49,667 nt of DNA from UBA2329 sp964577215 (GTDB lineage: Bacteria > Bacteroidota > Bacteroidia > Chitinophagales > Saprospiraceae): the NCBI GenBank assembly GCA_964577215.1, contig CAZNYK010000013.1:1-49667 (forward strand), in the 5' to 3' direction. A program made the position numbers and the translations under genes. Positions 7,934 to 15,874 of the stretch are shown here, one piece after another; within the stretch, counting starts at the first letter, position 1, and each line of letters opens with the position of its first letter. The notes under the pieces are model-generated. The model did not search any database. It was given only the letters and a program-made list of their open reading frames with translations, and was not told the origin of the DNA.

Positions 7934-10900
7934 TCATTCCATCTCAAATAGCACCCCCTTCAGCGGAATGCGCAGCCACTCCGGGCGTGCGTTCATCTCG
8001 TAGCCCACCTCGTAAATGGCCTTTTCCAGCAAGTAAGTGCGCAACAGGAGCCGCGTCGCTTCCGGATCAGAAGGAATGAAAGGCTGCCCGGCTGCCCGCT
8101 CCAAATAGGCCGTGAGGAAGAAGCGGCTCACGTAGTGATACCATTGCCGCGCCCATTGCTCCAGCCAGGGCATTTCCTCCTTGCGCTGGTTGGGGTTGAG
8201 CAACAATTTACCATAAGCGGCATAATGGAAAGAGCGGATCATACCCGCTACATCCTTGAACGGCGTGCGCTTGAGCCGCCGCTCGCTGATGGACAGCATC
8301 GGCTCGCCCTCAAAATCAATGATAAAAAAGTCGTTTCCGTCAAAGAGAACTTGGCCGAGGTGGTAGTCGCCGTGTATGCGGGTTTTCACCGCGTCAATCG
8401 GCGTGCTGTAAATCCGGTTGAAGCAGTTCAGGATTTCTTCCCGCAAGACTAATACCGATCTCGCCTCTGCCGCCACGTGTGCCGGGAAGCTTTGGAGTTT
8501 CGACTCCAATGCATCCAGTTTTTCACTCACTAATTTGCGATGTGCGGCGTAAATCGAACGCTGGTAGTGCAGATTGAAGCGCTGTGGCGCGAAAGCCGGG
8601 TCTTCAGGTTCGGAAGCCAAGGCGATGTGCATTTCGGCGCTTCGCTGCGCCAACAACCTGACGCGCTCATAGGTATCATGCCCGATAAAGCCCTGCAGCA
8701 GTTCCGGCGCCTGCTCGAAGTACATGGGGTCGGCATGCGCCAATTCCGGGGCCGGCACATTTTTATCTGCATTTGCCTGTACCTGTTCATAATACTTGCC
8801 TAAAGAATCGAGCATGAGCGTCCAGGCTTCGCCCTGGTTGGGTATTTTGTTTTGCAGCAAACCCAGTATGGTAAACGACTGCCCGGCGCGCTCCTCGTAC
8901 TGTATGCCGCCGCCGTAGCGGGGCGCATTGCGGAAGTTGGTACGCTCCGAGAGGTACCGTACCAACTCCAGGTCGGGGTTGATATCGGTGTCCAATTTCC
9001 GGTAGATCTTGAAAAAGAACTGGTCGTTGTAGATCACGGAGGTATTGCTCTGCTCGGCCCGCAGTACTTCCGAGCGGATGGCTTTTTCATCCAACGGCTC
9101 CTCGGAGAGTATGCTGCCCGCTTCAAAGCGCAAGGCTCCGCCGGGGAAGTCTATCGTCCGGCCGGCGCGAATGAGCCGGAACAGCTCCGAGCGAAAACCC
9201 GCCTCGTAAATGGCGTCGATGAGTATCCCCTCCACGCCGCCGGCCTTGAGATAACATATGACGCTGCGCGGCTCGTTTTTGAGGAAATGCACCATGCGCT
9301 CTGCATTGGTCACAAAAGCCGCCGGCAGGAAGTACGTGTCGGGCAAGCCCTCAGTGTAGCGCACATCTATGAGCGCGAGAAAAGCTTTATCGCTCCCTGT
9401 TTCGATAGCCGGAAAGCGATTTATCTCAAAGGCAACGGCTGTTCGGGATTTACCGCCGTACCACCGGTTGGAGCGCATGTAGCCGGGCAGGATACGCTTT
9501 TCCAGTTGACGGCGGGTGTTGTAATGCTCAAAGATATTGGACCATTCTCCCTGCACCTCCAATTCCGGGATTGTTCTGTCGGTGAGCGAATCAGGTGCAT
9601 CTTCCGTTTTTTCCAATTGGAACCAATAGTAGCCATATGGTCCGAGGGTGATGGGGTATGGCGCTTCGCCAACCGGCAGGAACTGATTCCGGCTAAACAC
9701 CTCAACGGGTAGAATACCGCGGTACTCGCTCAGGTCGAGATTAACCGCCTGGGAAAATTTAGACAAGTTGACCAACACCAGGATGCTCTCGCCCTCATGT
9801 GCGCGCACGAAGGCGAGTACCTTGCTGTTGCGGGCATTGAGAAAGCGGATACTGCCGTGGCTGAAGGCTTTGGATCGCTTGCGCACAGCTATGAGATTTT
9901 TCATCCACCAAAGCAGGGAAGCGGGATTGCGGTTCTGTACATCCACATTGACGGCTTCGTACCGGTACTGCGGATCGCTGATGACAGGCAGGAGGAGCTT
10001 TTGCGGGTTGGCGGCAGAGAAGCCGGCATTGCGGTCGCCGTTCCACTGCATGGGCGTGCGGATACCTTTGCGGTCGCCAAGGTAGATATTGTCGCCCATG
10101 CCTATTTCATCGCCGTAATAGAGCACCGGCGTGCCGGGAAGGGAGAAGAGCAACAGGTACATCAGTTCTATTTTGCGGCGGTCGTTGCCGAGCAAAGGCG
10201 CCAGGCGGCGTCGGATGCCTTCATTGATGCGGGCGCCCTGGTCCTGCGCCAGCATTTTGTACAAATAATCCCGTTCTTCCTCGGTGACCATAGACAGGGT
10301 GAGATCGTCGTGGTTGCGCAGGAAAAGCGCCCACTGGGTGCTTTCCGGGATGGGAGGCGTTTGATCCAGGATGTCCATCACGGGGTAGCGGTCTTCGGTT
10401 TGCAGCGCCATATAGAGGCGCGGCATGAGCGGATAGTGGTAATTCATGTGACACTGATCGCCGTTGCCGAGATACTCGGCGGCCTGTTCGGGCCATAGAT
10501 TGGTCTCTGCCATCAGTATTCTCCCGGGATAGCGCTCGTCCACGTGGCGACGCAGGTCGCGGAGGAAGTCGTGCACTTCGGGGAGATTCTCGGAACTGGT
10601 GCCCTCCCGCTGAAAGAGGAATGCTACCGAAGTGAGTCTCATCCCGTCCACGCCGAGATCGAACCAGAAATCGAGTACCTTGCGTATCTCCTCCCGCACA
10701 AGGGGGTTGTCGTAGTTTAAGTCGGGCTGGTGGCTGTAAAAGCGGTGCCAGTAGTAGGCATGCGCTACATTGTCCCATTCCCAGTTGGAGGTTTCATAAT
10801 CGGAAAAGAGTACCCCTGCCCCGGCGAACCGTTCGGGGCTTTCGCTCCACACGTAAAAGTCGCGTTCCGGAGAGCCTGCCGGAGCGCGGCGCGCCCGTTG

Positions 10901-11245
10901 GAACCACTCATGAGCGGTGGAAGTGTGGTTGAGAATGAGGTCAATGACCACGCGCATACCGCGGCGATGGACTTCGTCGAGCAGGCGCTGGAATTGCTCC
11001 ATGGTTCCGCATTCCGGGTGAATGCTGCAATAGTCGGCCACGTCGTACCCGTCGTCGCGAAGCGGAGACGGGTAAAAAGGCAACAGCGAAAGGCAGTCCA
11101 CGCCGAGGTCTTCCAAGTAGTCGAGCTTTTCGATCAGGCCTTTGATGTCGCCGATGCCGTCGCCGTCGCTGTCATAGAACGAGCGGATGTGCAGGGCGTA
11201 AATGATGCTGTTTTTGTACCAGAAGGAGGAGGATGTTTCCGTCAT
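7934..11245 (-). CDS. treS: TreS-maltokinase fusion; GH13 nucleophile position is Thr
   Basis: Residues 1 to about 560 form a GH13 trehalose synthase (maltose alpha-D-glucosyltransferase) domain; about 575-1103 form a Pep2/Mak maltokinase. Together these normally convert trehalose to maltose and then maltose 1-phosphate for GlgE glycogen synthesis. TreS landmarks are strong: VIDLILNHTS, the acid/base Glu247 in MAETNLWPE, His312-Asp313 in FLRNHDDLTL, and LYYGDEIGMGD. However, region II reads DGMRLTSVAFL where the family has DGFRLDAVPYL. The catalytic Asp is Thr205 (ACT at 10631-10633), two base changes from an Asp codon. The kinase looks intact: NRWYGGKSR, the catalytic loop HGDYHLGQVL and the metal site DFEGEP. 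The GH13 half may be inactive or altered while maltokinase works. No glgE is in the window. Confidence 0.93.
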   Translation of the reverse strand: MTETSSSFWYKNSIIYALHIRSFYDSDGDGIGDIKGLIEKLDYLEDLGVDCLSLLPFYPSPLRDDGYDVADYCSIHPECGTMEQFQRLLDEVHRRGMRVVIDLILNHTSTAHEWFQRARRAPAGSPERDFYVWSESPERFAGAGVLFSDYETSNWEWDNVAHAYYWHRFYSHQPDLNYDNPLVREEIRKVLDFWFDLGVDGMRLTSVAFLFQREGTSSENLPEVHDFLRDLRRHVDERYPGRILMAETNLWPEQAAEYLGNGDQCHMNYHYPLMPRLYMALQTEDRYPVMDILDQTPPIPESTQWALFLRNHDDLTLSMVTEEERDYLYKMLAQDQGARINEGIRRRLAPLLGNDRRKIELMYLLLFSLPGTPVLYYGDEIGMGDNIYLGDRKGIRTPMQWNGDRNAGFSAANPQKLLLPVISDPQYRYEAVNVDVQNRNPASLLWWMKNLIAVRKRSKAFSHGSIRFLNARNSKVLAFVRAHEGESILVLVNLSKFSQAVNLDLSEYRGILPVEVFSRNQFLPVGEAPYPITLGPYGYYWFQLEKTEDAPDSLTDRTIPELEVQGEWSNIFEHYNTRRQLEKRILPGYMRSNRWYGGKSRTAVAFEINRFPAIETGSDKAFLALIDVRYTEGLPDTYFLPAAFVTNAERMVHFLKNEPRSVICYLKAGGVEGILIDAIYEAGFRSELFRLIRAGRTIDFPGGALRFEAGSILSEEPLDEKAIRSEVLRAEQSNTSVIYNDQFFFKIYRKLDTDINPDLELVRYLSERTNFRNAPRYGGGIQYEERAGQSFTILGLLQNKIPNQGEAWTLMLDSLGKYYEQVQANADKNVPAPELAHADPMYFEQAPELLQGFIGHDTYERVRLLAQRSAEMHIALASEPEDPAFAPQRFNLHYQRSIYAAHRKLVSEKLDALESKLQSFPAHVAAEARSVLVLREEILNCFNRIYSTPIDAVKTRIHGDYHLGQVLFDGNDFFIIDFEGEPMLSISERRLKRTPFKDVAGMIRSFHYAAYGKLLLNPNQRKEEMPWLEQWARQWYHYVSRFFLTAYLERAAGQPFIPSDPEATRLLLRTYLLEKAIYEVGYEMNARPEWLRIPLKGVLFEME

Positions 11246-11333
11246 GGCGCGCGGTATTTTTTCGGGGGGTAATGATACGGAAATTTATCAGGTGTACCGT
11301 AACGGCACTTAAGTGGCCGAAGAAAAAACCAGT

Positions 11334-11386
11334 GTACCGGCGACTTTTGTCGCCGACATGGAATTGGCGGCCCAAGTCGCTGGTAT
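11334..11386. repeat. Diverged REP-like palindrome
   Basis: GTACCGGCGACTTTTGTCGC is the left arm of a dyad whose right arm is GGCGGCCCAAGTCGCTGGTA. The left arm matches the repeat at 6239-6328 at about 19 of 22 positions; the right arm is more diverged. It sits in the divergent intergenic region between treS and the secreted protein at 11496. Nothing else is clear in 11246-11495. Confidence 0.6.
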
Positions 11387-11495
11387 CAATAGTTAAAACC
11401 GGGTTAAATCCTGCACAAACCGTTGGAAAAATGCACGTTAGCGTTGTTTTTTCGAGTGTTCTTGCTCATTCATCCACCCTGAAAACACTTCTACC

Positions 11496-12497
11496 ATGAA
11501 AAACATCAGATCCTTATTCCGGCATTTTCTCCTTCTTATCGCACTTTTGACCGACTTGCCCGGCCCAGGCCTCGGCGCCCAAAACCTGCCCATCCGGGCT
11601 GCCCAATCCACTTTGCTGGATGTGCCCACTCCTGCTCATGACCGCGCGGTAGAGGTATTTTTCCCCATCAGCGGCATGCCCCAAAGGCCTTACCTGCACC
11701 TCGCTTACCTCTCTGCCCGGCGCGGAATGTCGGAGAATTCTACAGACTTGGTCATAGACCTGCAACGGCAGACTCAGCTAGTAGGCGGCGATGCCGTGAT
11801 CGTCCTGAATTCCACAACCAAGACAGAAGTCATTCAATCCTTTGAGTGGATGAAAACCGTGGATGTGAACACCATGTCGGGTTTGGCCATCATCTATCCG
11901 GAAAACCTGCAATTTGTGCCCGGCCAGGTCAAGGCTTGGCAAATATCCATACCGGATACCAGCAGCAGATCCTGGCAGGTGGCGGCTACCCGGAATTTCG
12001 ACATGAAAGGCAATTCCTTGGACCTCAGCGGCGAAAAGAAGTGGTTTGACTGGTGGTACAACCGGCAGATCATCTCCTTTGCGGGTGGCGGCGCGTATCG
12101 CCGTGAGGATTCCTACGGCAGGATCCGATCCCTCAACAGCCCTTCGCAGCAGCGGCGCATGGTATTTACCTATGAGGGACCGGGCGCCTCCGCCCGGATC
12201 GTTAGAAGAAAGATTTACGAAAATAGTCTGTTGCTCGAAACCCACCATTTCCATTACACAGAAGATAAAAAACGGGTGGCGCACATAGAGATCGCCCCGT
12301 CCAATCTTCCCAACCGGAGATTCCAGGAGTTTACCGAGACCAATGCCGAAGGCCGGGTGACAGGCTACCTCTACTTAGTGAAAGAAGGCGGCCAATCCGC
12401 CCAGTATCTGCGGGTGGACTTCGTGGACTATACCCTCGAAGAATGGGAAGAAGTGGTCAAGGAGATCATGGAAACTCAATTGGTGACGCCGAAATAA
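11496..12497 (+). CDS. Secreted protein of unknown function
   Basis: I do not recognise this 333-residue protein. It has an N-terminal signal peptide (MKNIRSLFRHFLLLIALL..., cleavage probably near LGAQ). The mature part has no membrane segment, repeats or cysteines of note. It looks mixed alpha/beta, with many tyrosines and aromatic residues in beta-like stretches (YLYLVKEGGQSAQYLRVDF). The middle of the protein contains GEKKWFDWWYNRQIISF. A periplasmic or surface protein is likely. It stands alone, divergent from treS and 300 bp before the flavoprotein operon, so context gives no function. The ATG at 11496 is supported by the signal peptide. Confidence 0.75.
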   Translation: MKNIRSLFRHFLLLIALLTDLPGPGLGAQNLPIRAAQSTLLDVPTPAHDRAVEVFFPISGMPQRPYLHLAYLSARRGMSENSTDLVIDLQRQTQLVGGDAVIVLNSTTKTEVIQSFEWMKTVDVNTMSGLAIIYPENLQFVPGQVKAWQISIPDTSSRSWQVAATRNFDMKGNSLDLSGEKKWFDWWYNRQIISFAGGGAYRREDSYGRIRSLNSPSQQRRMVFTYEGPGASARIVRRKIYENSLLLETHHFHYTEDKKRVAHIEIAPSNLPNRRFQEFTETNAEGRVTGYLYLVKEGGQSAQYLRVDFVDYTLEEWEEVVKEIMETQLVTPK

Positions 12498-12798
12498 CCC
12501 GATTGCCTGCCGTTTTTTTTTATTCCATTTTTTTCAATGCAGGGCTTTTTTTTGCAAGAATGTATAACTTTGCCACACTATATTAACACTATCAGAATTG
12601 ACTGGGCTTTGGTAGTTGCGTTTCACCCGCCCGCCCCCAATGAATAAAGCGTCTTTTCAGGTACAGAGAGCTATCTAAAAATTCTATTTCGCGGCTTATT
12701 TCCATTCTTCCTACCCGATATACTGGATATATGGGTTATACCCGAATTGGCCAGTCAAGGTCGAACAGGTTTTTTTGTATATATTAAATGAAATACGT
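12498..12798 (+). promoter_or_regulatory. Upstream region of the flavoprotein/GT-C operon
   Basis: A 301-bp stretch without a gene. After the T-rich terminator candidate, TAACTTTG at 12565-12572 matches the TAnnTTTG -7 consensus exactly, but no clear TTTG lies 19 nt upstream. That would leave a leader of about 220 nt. Near 12709-12750 the sequence carries two TACCCGA motifs (CTACCCGATATACTGG and TTATACCCGAATTGG) that resemble ends of the MITE-like element at 44823; I do not count this as a copy. Confidence 0.4.
12504..12553 (+). terminator. Possible terminator of the 11496 gene
   Basis: GCCTGC at about 12505-12510 can pair with GCAGGGC at about 12539-12545, with one bulge, around a long T-rich loop, and eight T follow. 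The long loop makes this only a fair candidate. Confidence 0.35.
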
Positions 12799-14181
12799 AT
12801 GCCTAAAATCGACATTTTCGGGGGCGGCCCGGCAGGGTTGTTTGCCGGCTACTTCGCCAGGAAAGCCAAGTTTCCCTTTACCATTTATGAAGCATCAGGC
12901 TCTATTGGCGGCAACTGCACAACTTTCAGTCACGGGGAATTTCGCTTCGATTCCGGGGCCCATCGCTTCCATGACAAAGACCCCGAAATGACACGCGAGA
13001 TGATGCAGCTGATGGGAGAAGACATGCATGAGGTCTTTGCTCCGAGTTATATTTTTCACAATGGCAAGCTGATCCACTTTCCTATCACGCCTGCCGGCAT
13101 GTTTTCAAAGCTCGACCCAAGCACACTGTTCAAGGCAGTTTACCACCTTTGCACCGACAAATTCACCATCCCCGAAGTAACCAACTTCAAACAATACGCA
13201 TACCGGAAATATGGAAGGACCATTGCCGATATTTTCCTGACCAATTATTCGCAGAAACTTTGGGGCCTACCTACCGAACAACTGTCAATCGATATTGCGG
13301 GCAGCCGTTTAAAAGAATTGAATCTCAAATCTGTAATCACGGAATTACTCTACCCCAAACGCAAAGCCAGGCACCTCGAAGGAGCTTTTTATTATCCCAA
13401 ACAAGGCTATGGCCGGATAGCAGAGGTGGTGGGAATACACTGTGAAGAAAAGAATATCCAACTCAACAGCCGGATAACCCGCATCTTCCACGAAAAAAAG
13501 CAGATACTGGGCTTTGAAGTGAACGGCGTCGAGCGCATTGCGGCATCGGAGGTGATCAGCACATTGCCACTGAGCATTTTTATTGACATCATGGAGCCGG
13601 CCGCTCCCAAGGAGGTCGCCGGGGTAGTCAAGTCTATGAAATTCCGGCATCTCAAATTGGTGTGCCTGTTTCTGAACAAGGAAAGCGTCAACCATGCCGC
13701 CACCATATATTTCCCGGGAGAGCAGTACTTGTTCACGCGTGTTTACGAACCCAGAAACCGAAGTCGTTTGATGGCGCCGGAGGGAAAAACATCCTTAGTG
13801 GTAGAAGTGCCGTACTCCTTGGGGGATCATATCGACAAAATGCCGGAGGAGGCGTTGGTGGAACACGTCCGGAGCAGGCTGGTACAAGCCGGGTTTTTCA
13901 AGGATCAGGAAGTACTGGATGCCACGGTGAAAATGCTACCCTTTGCCTATCCCATCCTCGAAAAAAATTTTGGACAGAAACTATCCTATGTCAATTCCTT
14001 TTTCGCCGAATTTCACAATCTCCACCACAGCGGACGCAACGGGAAGTTTGTTTATTCCTGGACGCACAATATGATGCAATATGGCCGGGATATTATAAAT
14101 GAAATTGAAAAAAAGCGCTTCAACAACCCGGCGCCGCAGATGGCGGTTCCAGTCTCGGATCATGAAAATTTCAAATTGTGA
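12799..14181 (+). CDS. UDP-galactopyranose-mutase-like flavoprotein
   Basis: An FAD-binding protein of the amine oxidase/protoporphyrinogen oxidase/UGM superfamily. The Rossmann dinucleotide motif is at the N terminus (FGGGPAGLFAGYFARK), with the ribose-binding acidic residue Glu31 in YEASGSIGGN and the following SGAHRFH. Near the C terminus MQYGRDI... resembles the second FAD-binding site. About 460 residues. In polysaccharide loci such proteins include UDP-galactopyranose mutase and related sugar or polyprenyl oxidoreductases; the exact reaction is not readable. A longer frame starts at a TTG at 12775, but the ATG at 12799 is preferred because it puts the Rossmann strand at residue 4. It is first in an operon with two GT-C proteins (gaps 13 and 6 nt), suggesting a role in making or modifying a surface glycan. 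Confidence 0.85.
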   Translation: MPKIDIFGGGPAGLFAGYFARKAKFPFTIYEASGSIGGNCTTFSHGEFRFDSGAHRFHDKDPEMTREMMQLMGEDMHEVFAPSYIFHNGKLIHFPITPAGMFSKLDPSTLFKAVYHLCTDKFTIPEVTNFKQYAYRKYGRTIADIFLTNYSQKLWGLPTEQLSIDIAGSRLKELNLKSVITELLYPKRKARHLEGAFYYPKQGYGRIAEVVGIHCEEKNIQLNSRITRIFHEKKQILGFEVNGVERIAASEVISTLPLSIFIDIMEPAAPKEVAGVVKSMKFRHLKLVCLFLNKESVNHAATIYFPGEQYLFTRVYEPRNRSRLMAPEGKTSLVVEVPYSLGDHIDKMPEEALVEHVRSRLVQAGFFKDQEVLDATVKMLPFAYPILEKNFGQKLSYVNSFFAEFHNLHHSGRNGKFVYSWTHNMMQYGRDIINEIEKKRFNNPAPQMAVPVSDHENFKL

Positions 14182-14194
14182 AAGTTAAAAGGCC

Positions 14195-15868
14195 ATGAAA
14201 GCAGAGCCGCAGGCCAAAGGAGCAAATCGCCGTTTTTTTACCTGGATTTTTGCAGCCGGCGCCGTGTCATTGGCAGCATTTTACTACTATACTTTTCATG
14301 TCCAGGGCACTAATATTTTCGAAGCCACCGGGGAGCGCCTGCTTTCGATCCCGTCAATGGTATTGAGCTTCAAGCGATTGTTTTTCCCGATAGGCGTTTT
14401 GTTTTTCCTGGCCGCTGCCGGTATTTTGTGGAAGAAGGATTTTGTCAATTTGCACTACCACAGGATTTTCCAGCTCTTACTCGGCTTGTGCGCGGTGCTG
14501 ATCCTGGGCTTTGCCTTTGCACATATTTTTCAAAAGGACGAACTGGAGCACATCCATACCGCATGGAAAATGCGCGAAGGCGCCCGGCCGTATGCAGATT
14601 TTTTCCAGCACCATCACCCCCTGCTCTGGTACCAATCCTTGCCGGTCGTCAAGTTTTTTGGAGCTACGCTCAGCACCTTGTTTGCCTTGCGTTTTATACA
14701 GTTCCTGTTTTTGCTCGGCATTTTGTGGGGGGCCTACAAAACTGCCCTGCTGGCTACCGGTTCCCGGGAAACCGGTTACCTGGCATTGCTTTTATTGATG
14801 ACTTTTAAGATCTTTATTGAAACGGGCGTCGAAGTCCGCCCCGATGTGGGACAGGCCTTCTTCTGCACGTTTGCACTCTATTTCTTTCTGAAATATCAGA
14901 GTGAAGGAAGAGAGAAATACCTCGTTTTTAGCGCCATGGCAGCAGCGGTCGGTTTTTTTTACCTGCAAAAGGCCTTGTTTTTCCTTTTCCCCTTGGGCGC
15001 AGTTTTCTTGTACCTTATTGCTGCAGGGCGGCTGCGGTGGCGCTCAGCCTGGGTCTTCAGCGCCGCTTTCCTCATTCCTTCCGGCTTGTTTCTCCTGTAT
15101 CATGCCCTTACTGGACAGTGGAAAGAATACGTGCTGTTCAACTGGATCATTAATTTTTACAAAACGCCTGTGACAAACTCCTGGATTTATTACGCAAAAG
15201 AGCTTGTCTGGAATCCGTTTTTTATTGCGCTCCTCCTGCCCGGCTTGCTTTACCTGCCGATCCGGCACCGCCGCATTCCTTTGGCGGTCAAGATCAGTTT
15301 TTTTACCGGATTGGTCATTTTCTTCATTGCGTTTATGAACCCGAGAGCCTGGAAACAGTACTACTTTCCCGCATTTCCGTTTCTCGCTGTCTACCTGGCT
15401 TACATGCTTAATGACTGCCTTGCCAAAATGGAAGGAAATAAAAAGTTGCTCGTTTATCTGCTCCTGGTTTTCAGCGCCGTTCCCATATTTATGGAAGATT
15501 TTTGCTATCCGGGGGAAAACAAGTATTTATTCGATCTGGTCAGAGCGCAAAGGGAGAATACCTCCGAATACGCTTTTGACGAGGACATCAGGCTCAATCT
15601 CTTCCGGGAAGACATGCATTTCTTCTGGTATGGCACCCAAAGGGGCAAGATGTACGATGCGTACCTGAGCACTATCGAGGATGAGAAAAACGCCTGGGCG
15701 GTAAAGGAGCGATACGATACCTTTGACCTGTGCCTCTTGATCGGGCGCTACCGCCCACTGATGGTTAACCAAACCCCAATATCCGACCATCAAATCGGGA
15801 ATTGCGAAACTGAAACAGGAAAATACGAAGCACTTGGACACGGACTGTATAGAAGGAAGCAGAAGTGA
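14195..15868 (+). CDS. GT-C membrane glycosyltransferase, paralog 1
   Basis: A 557-residue polytopic inner-membrane protein with about 11-12 hydrophobic segments. After the early membrane segments an extracytoplasmic loop carries an acidic pair in FQKDELEHIHTAW, followed by ADFFQHHHPLLWYQ. This fits the GT-C fold of ArnT/PMT-like enzymes that use polyprenyl-phosphate sugars outside the membrane. A second marker is EVRPDVGQAFF, and a third is PRAWKQYYFPAFPF. The soluble C-terminal part shares FREDMHFFWYGT with the next gene. It is about 13 nt after the flavoprotein gene and 6 nt before its paralog. The acceptor and sugar are unknown. Confidence 0.8.
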   Translation: MKAEPQAKGANRRFFTWIFAAGAVSLAAFYYYTFHVQGTNIFEATGERLLSIPSMVLSFKRLFFPIGVLFFLAAAGILWKKDFVNLHYHRIFQLLLGLCAVLILGFAFAHIFQKDELEHIHTAWKMREGARPYADFFQHHHPLLWYQSLPVVKFFGATLSTLFALRFIQFLFLLGILWGAYKTALLATGSRETGYLALLLLMTFKIFIETGVEVRPDVGQAFFCTFALYFFLKYQSEGREKYLVFSAMAAAVGFFYLQKALFFLFPLGAVFLYLIAAGRLRWRSAWVFSAAFLIPSGLFLLYHALTGQWKEYVLFNWIINFYKTPVTNSWIYYAKELVWNPFFIALLLPGLLYLPIRHRRIPLAVKISFFTGLVIFFIAFMNPRAWKQYYFPAFPFLAVYLAYMLNDCLAKMEGNKKLLVYLLLVFSAVPIFMEDFCYPGENKYLFDLVRAQRENTSEYAFDEDIRLNLFREDMHFFWYGTQRGKMYDAYLSTIEDEKNAWAVKERYDTFDLCLLIGRYRPLMVNQTPISDHQIGNCETETGKYEALGHGLYRRKQK

Positions 15869-15874
15869 GGGCTT

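Noticed and set aside
12709..12750. Possible further copy of the MITE-like element (two TACCCGA motifs)
   Set aside because: Only short end-like motifs match; the internal hairpins are missing.
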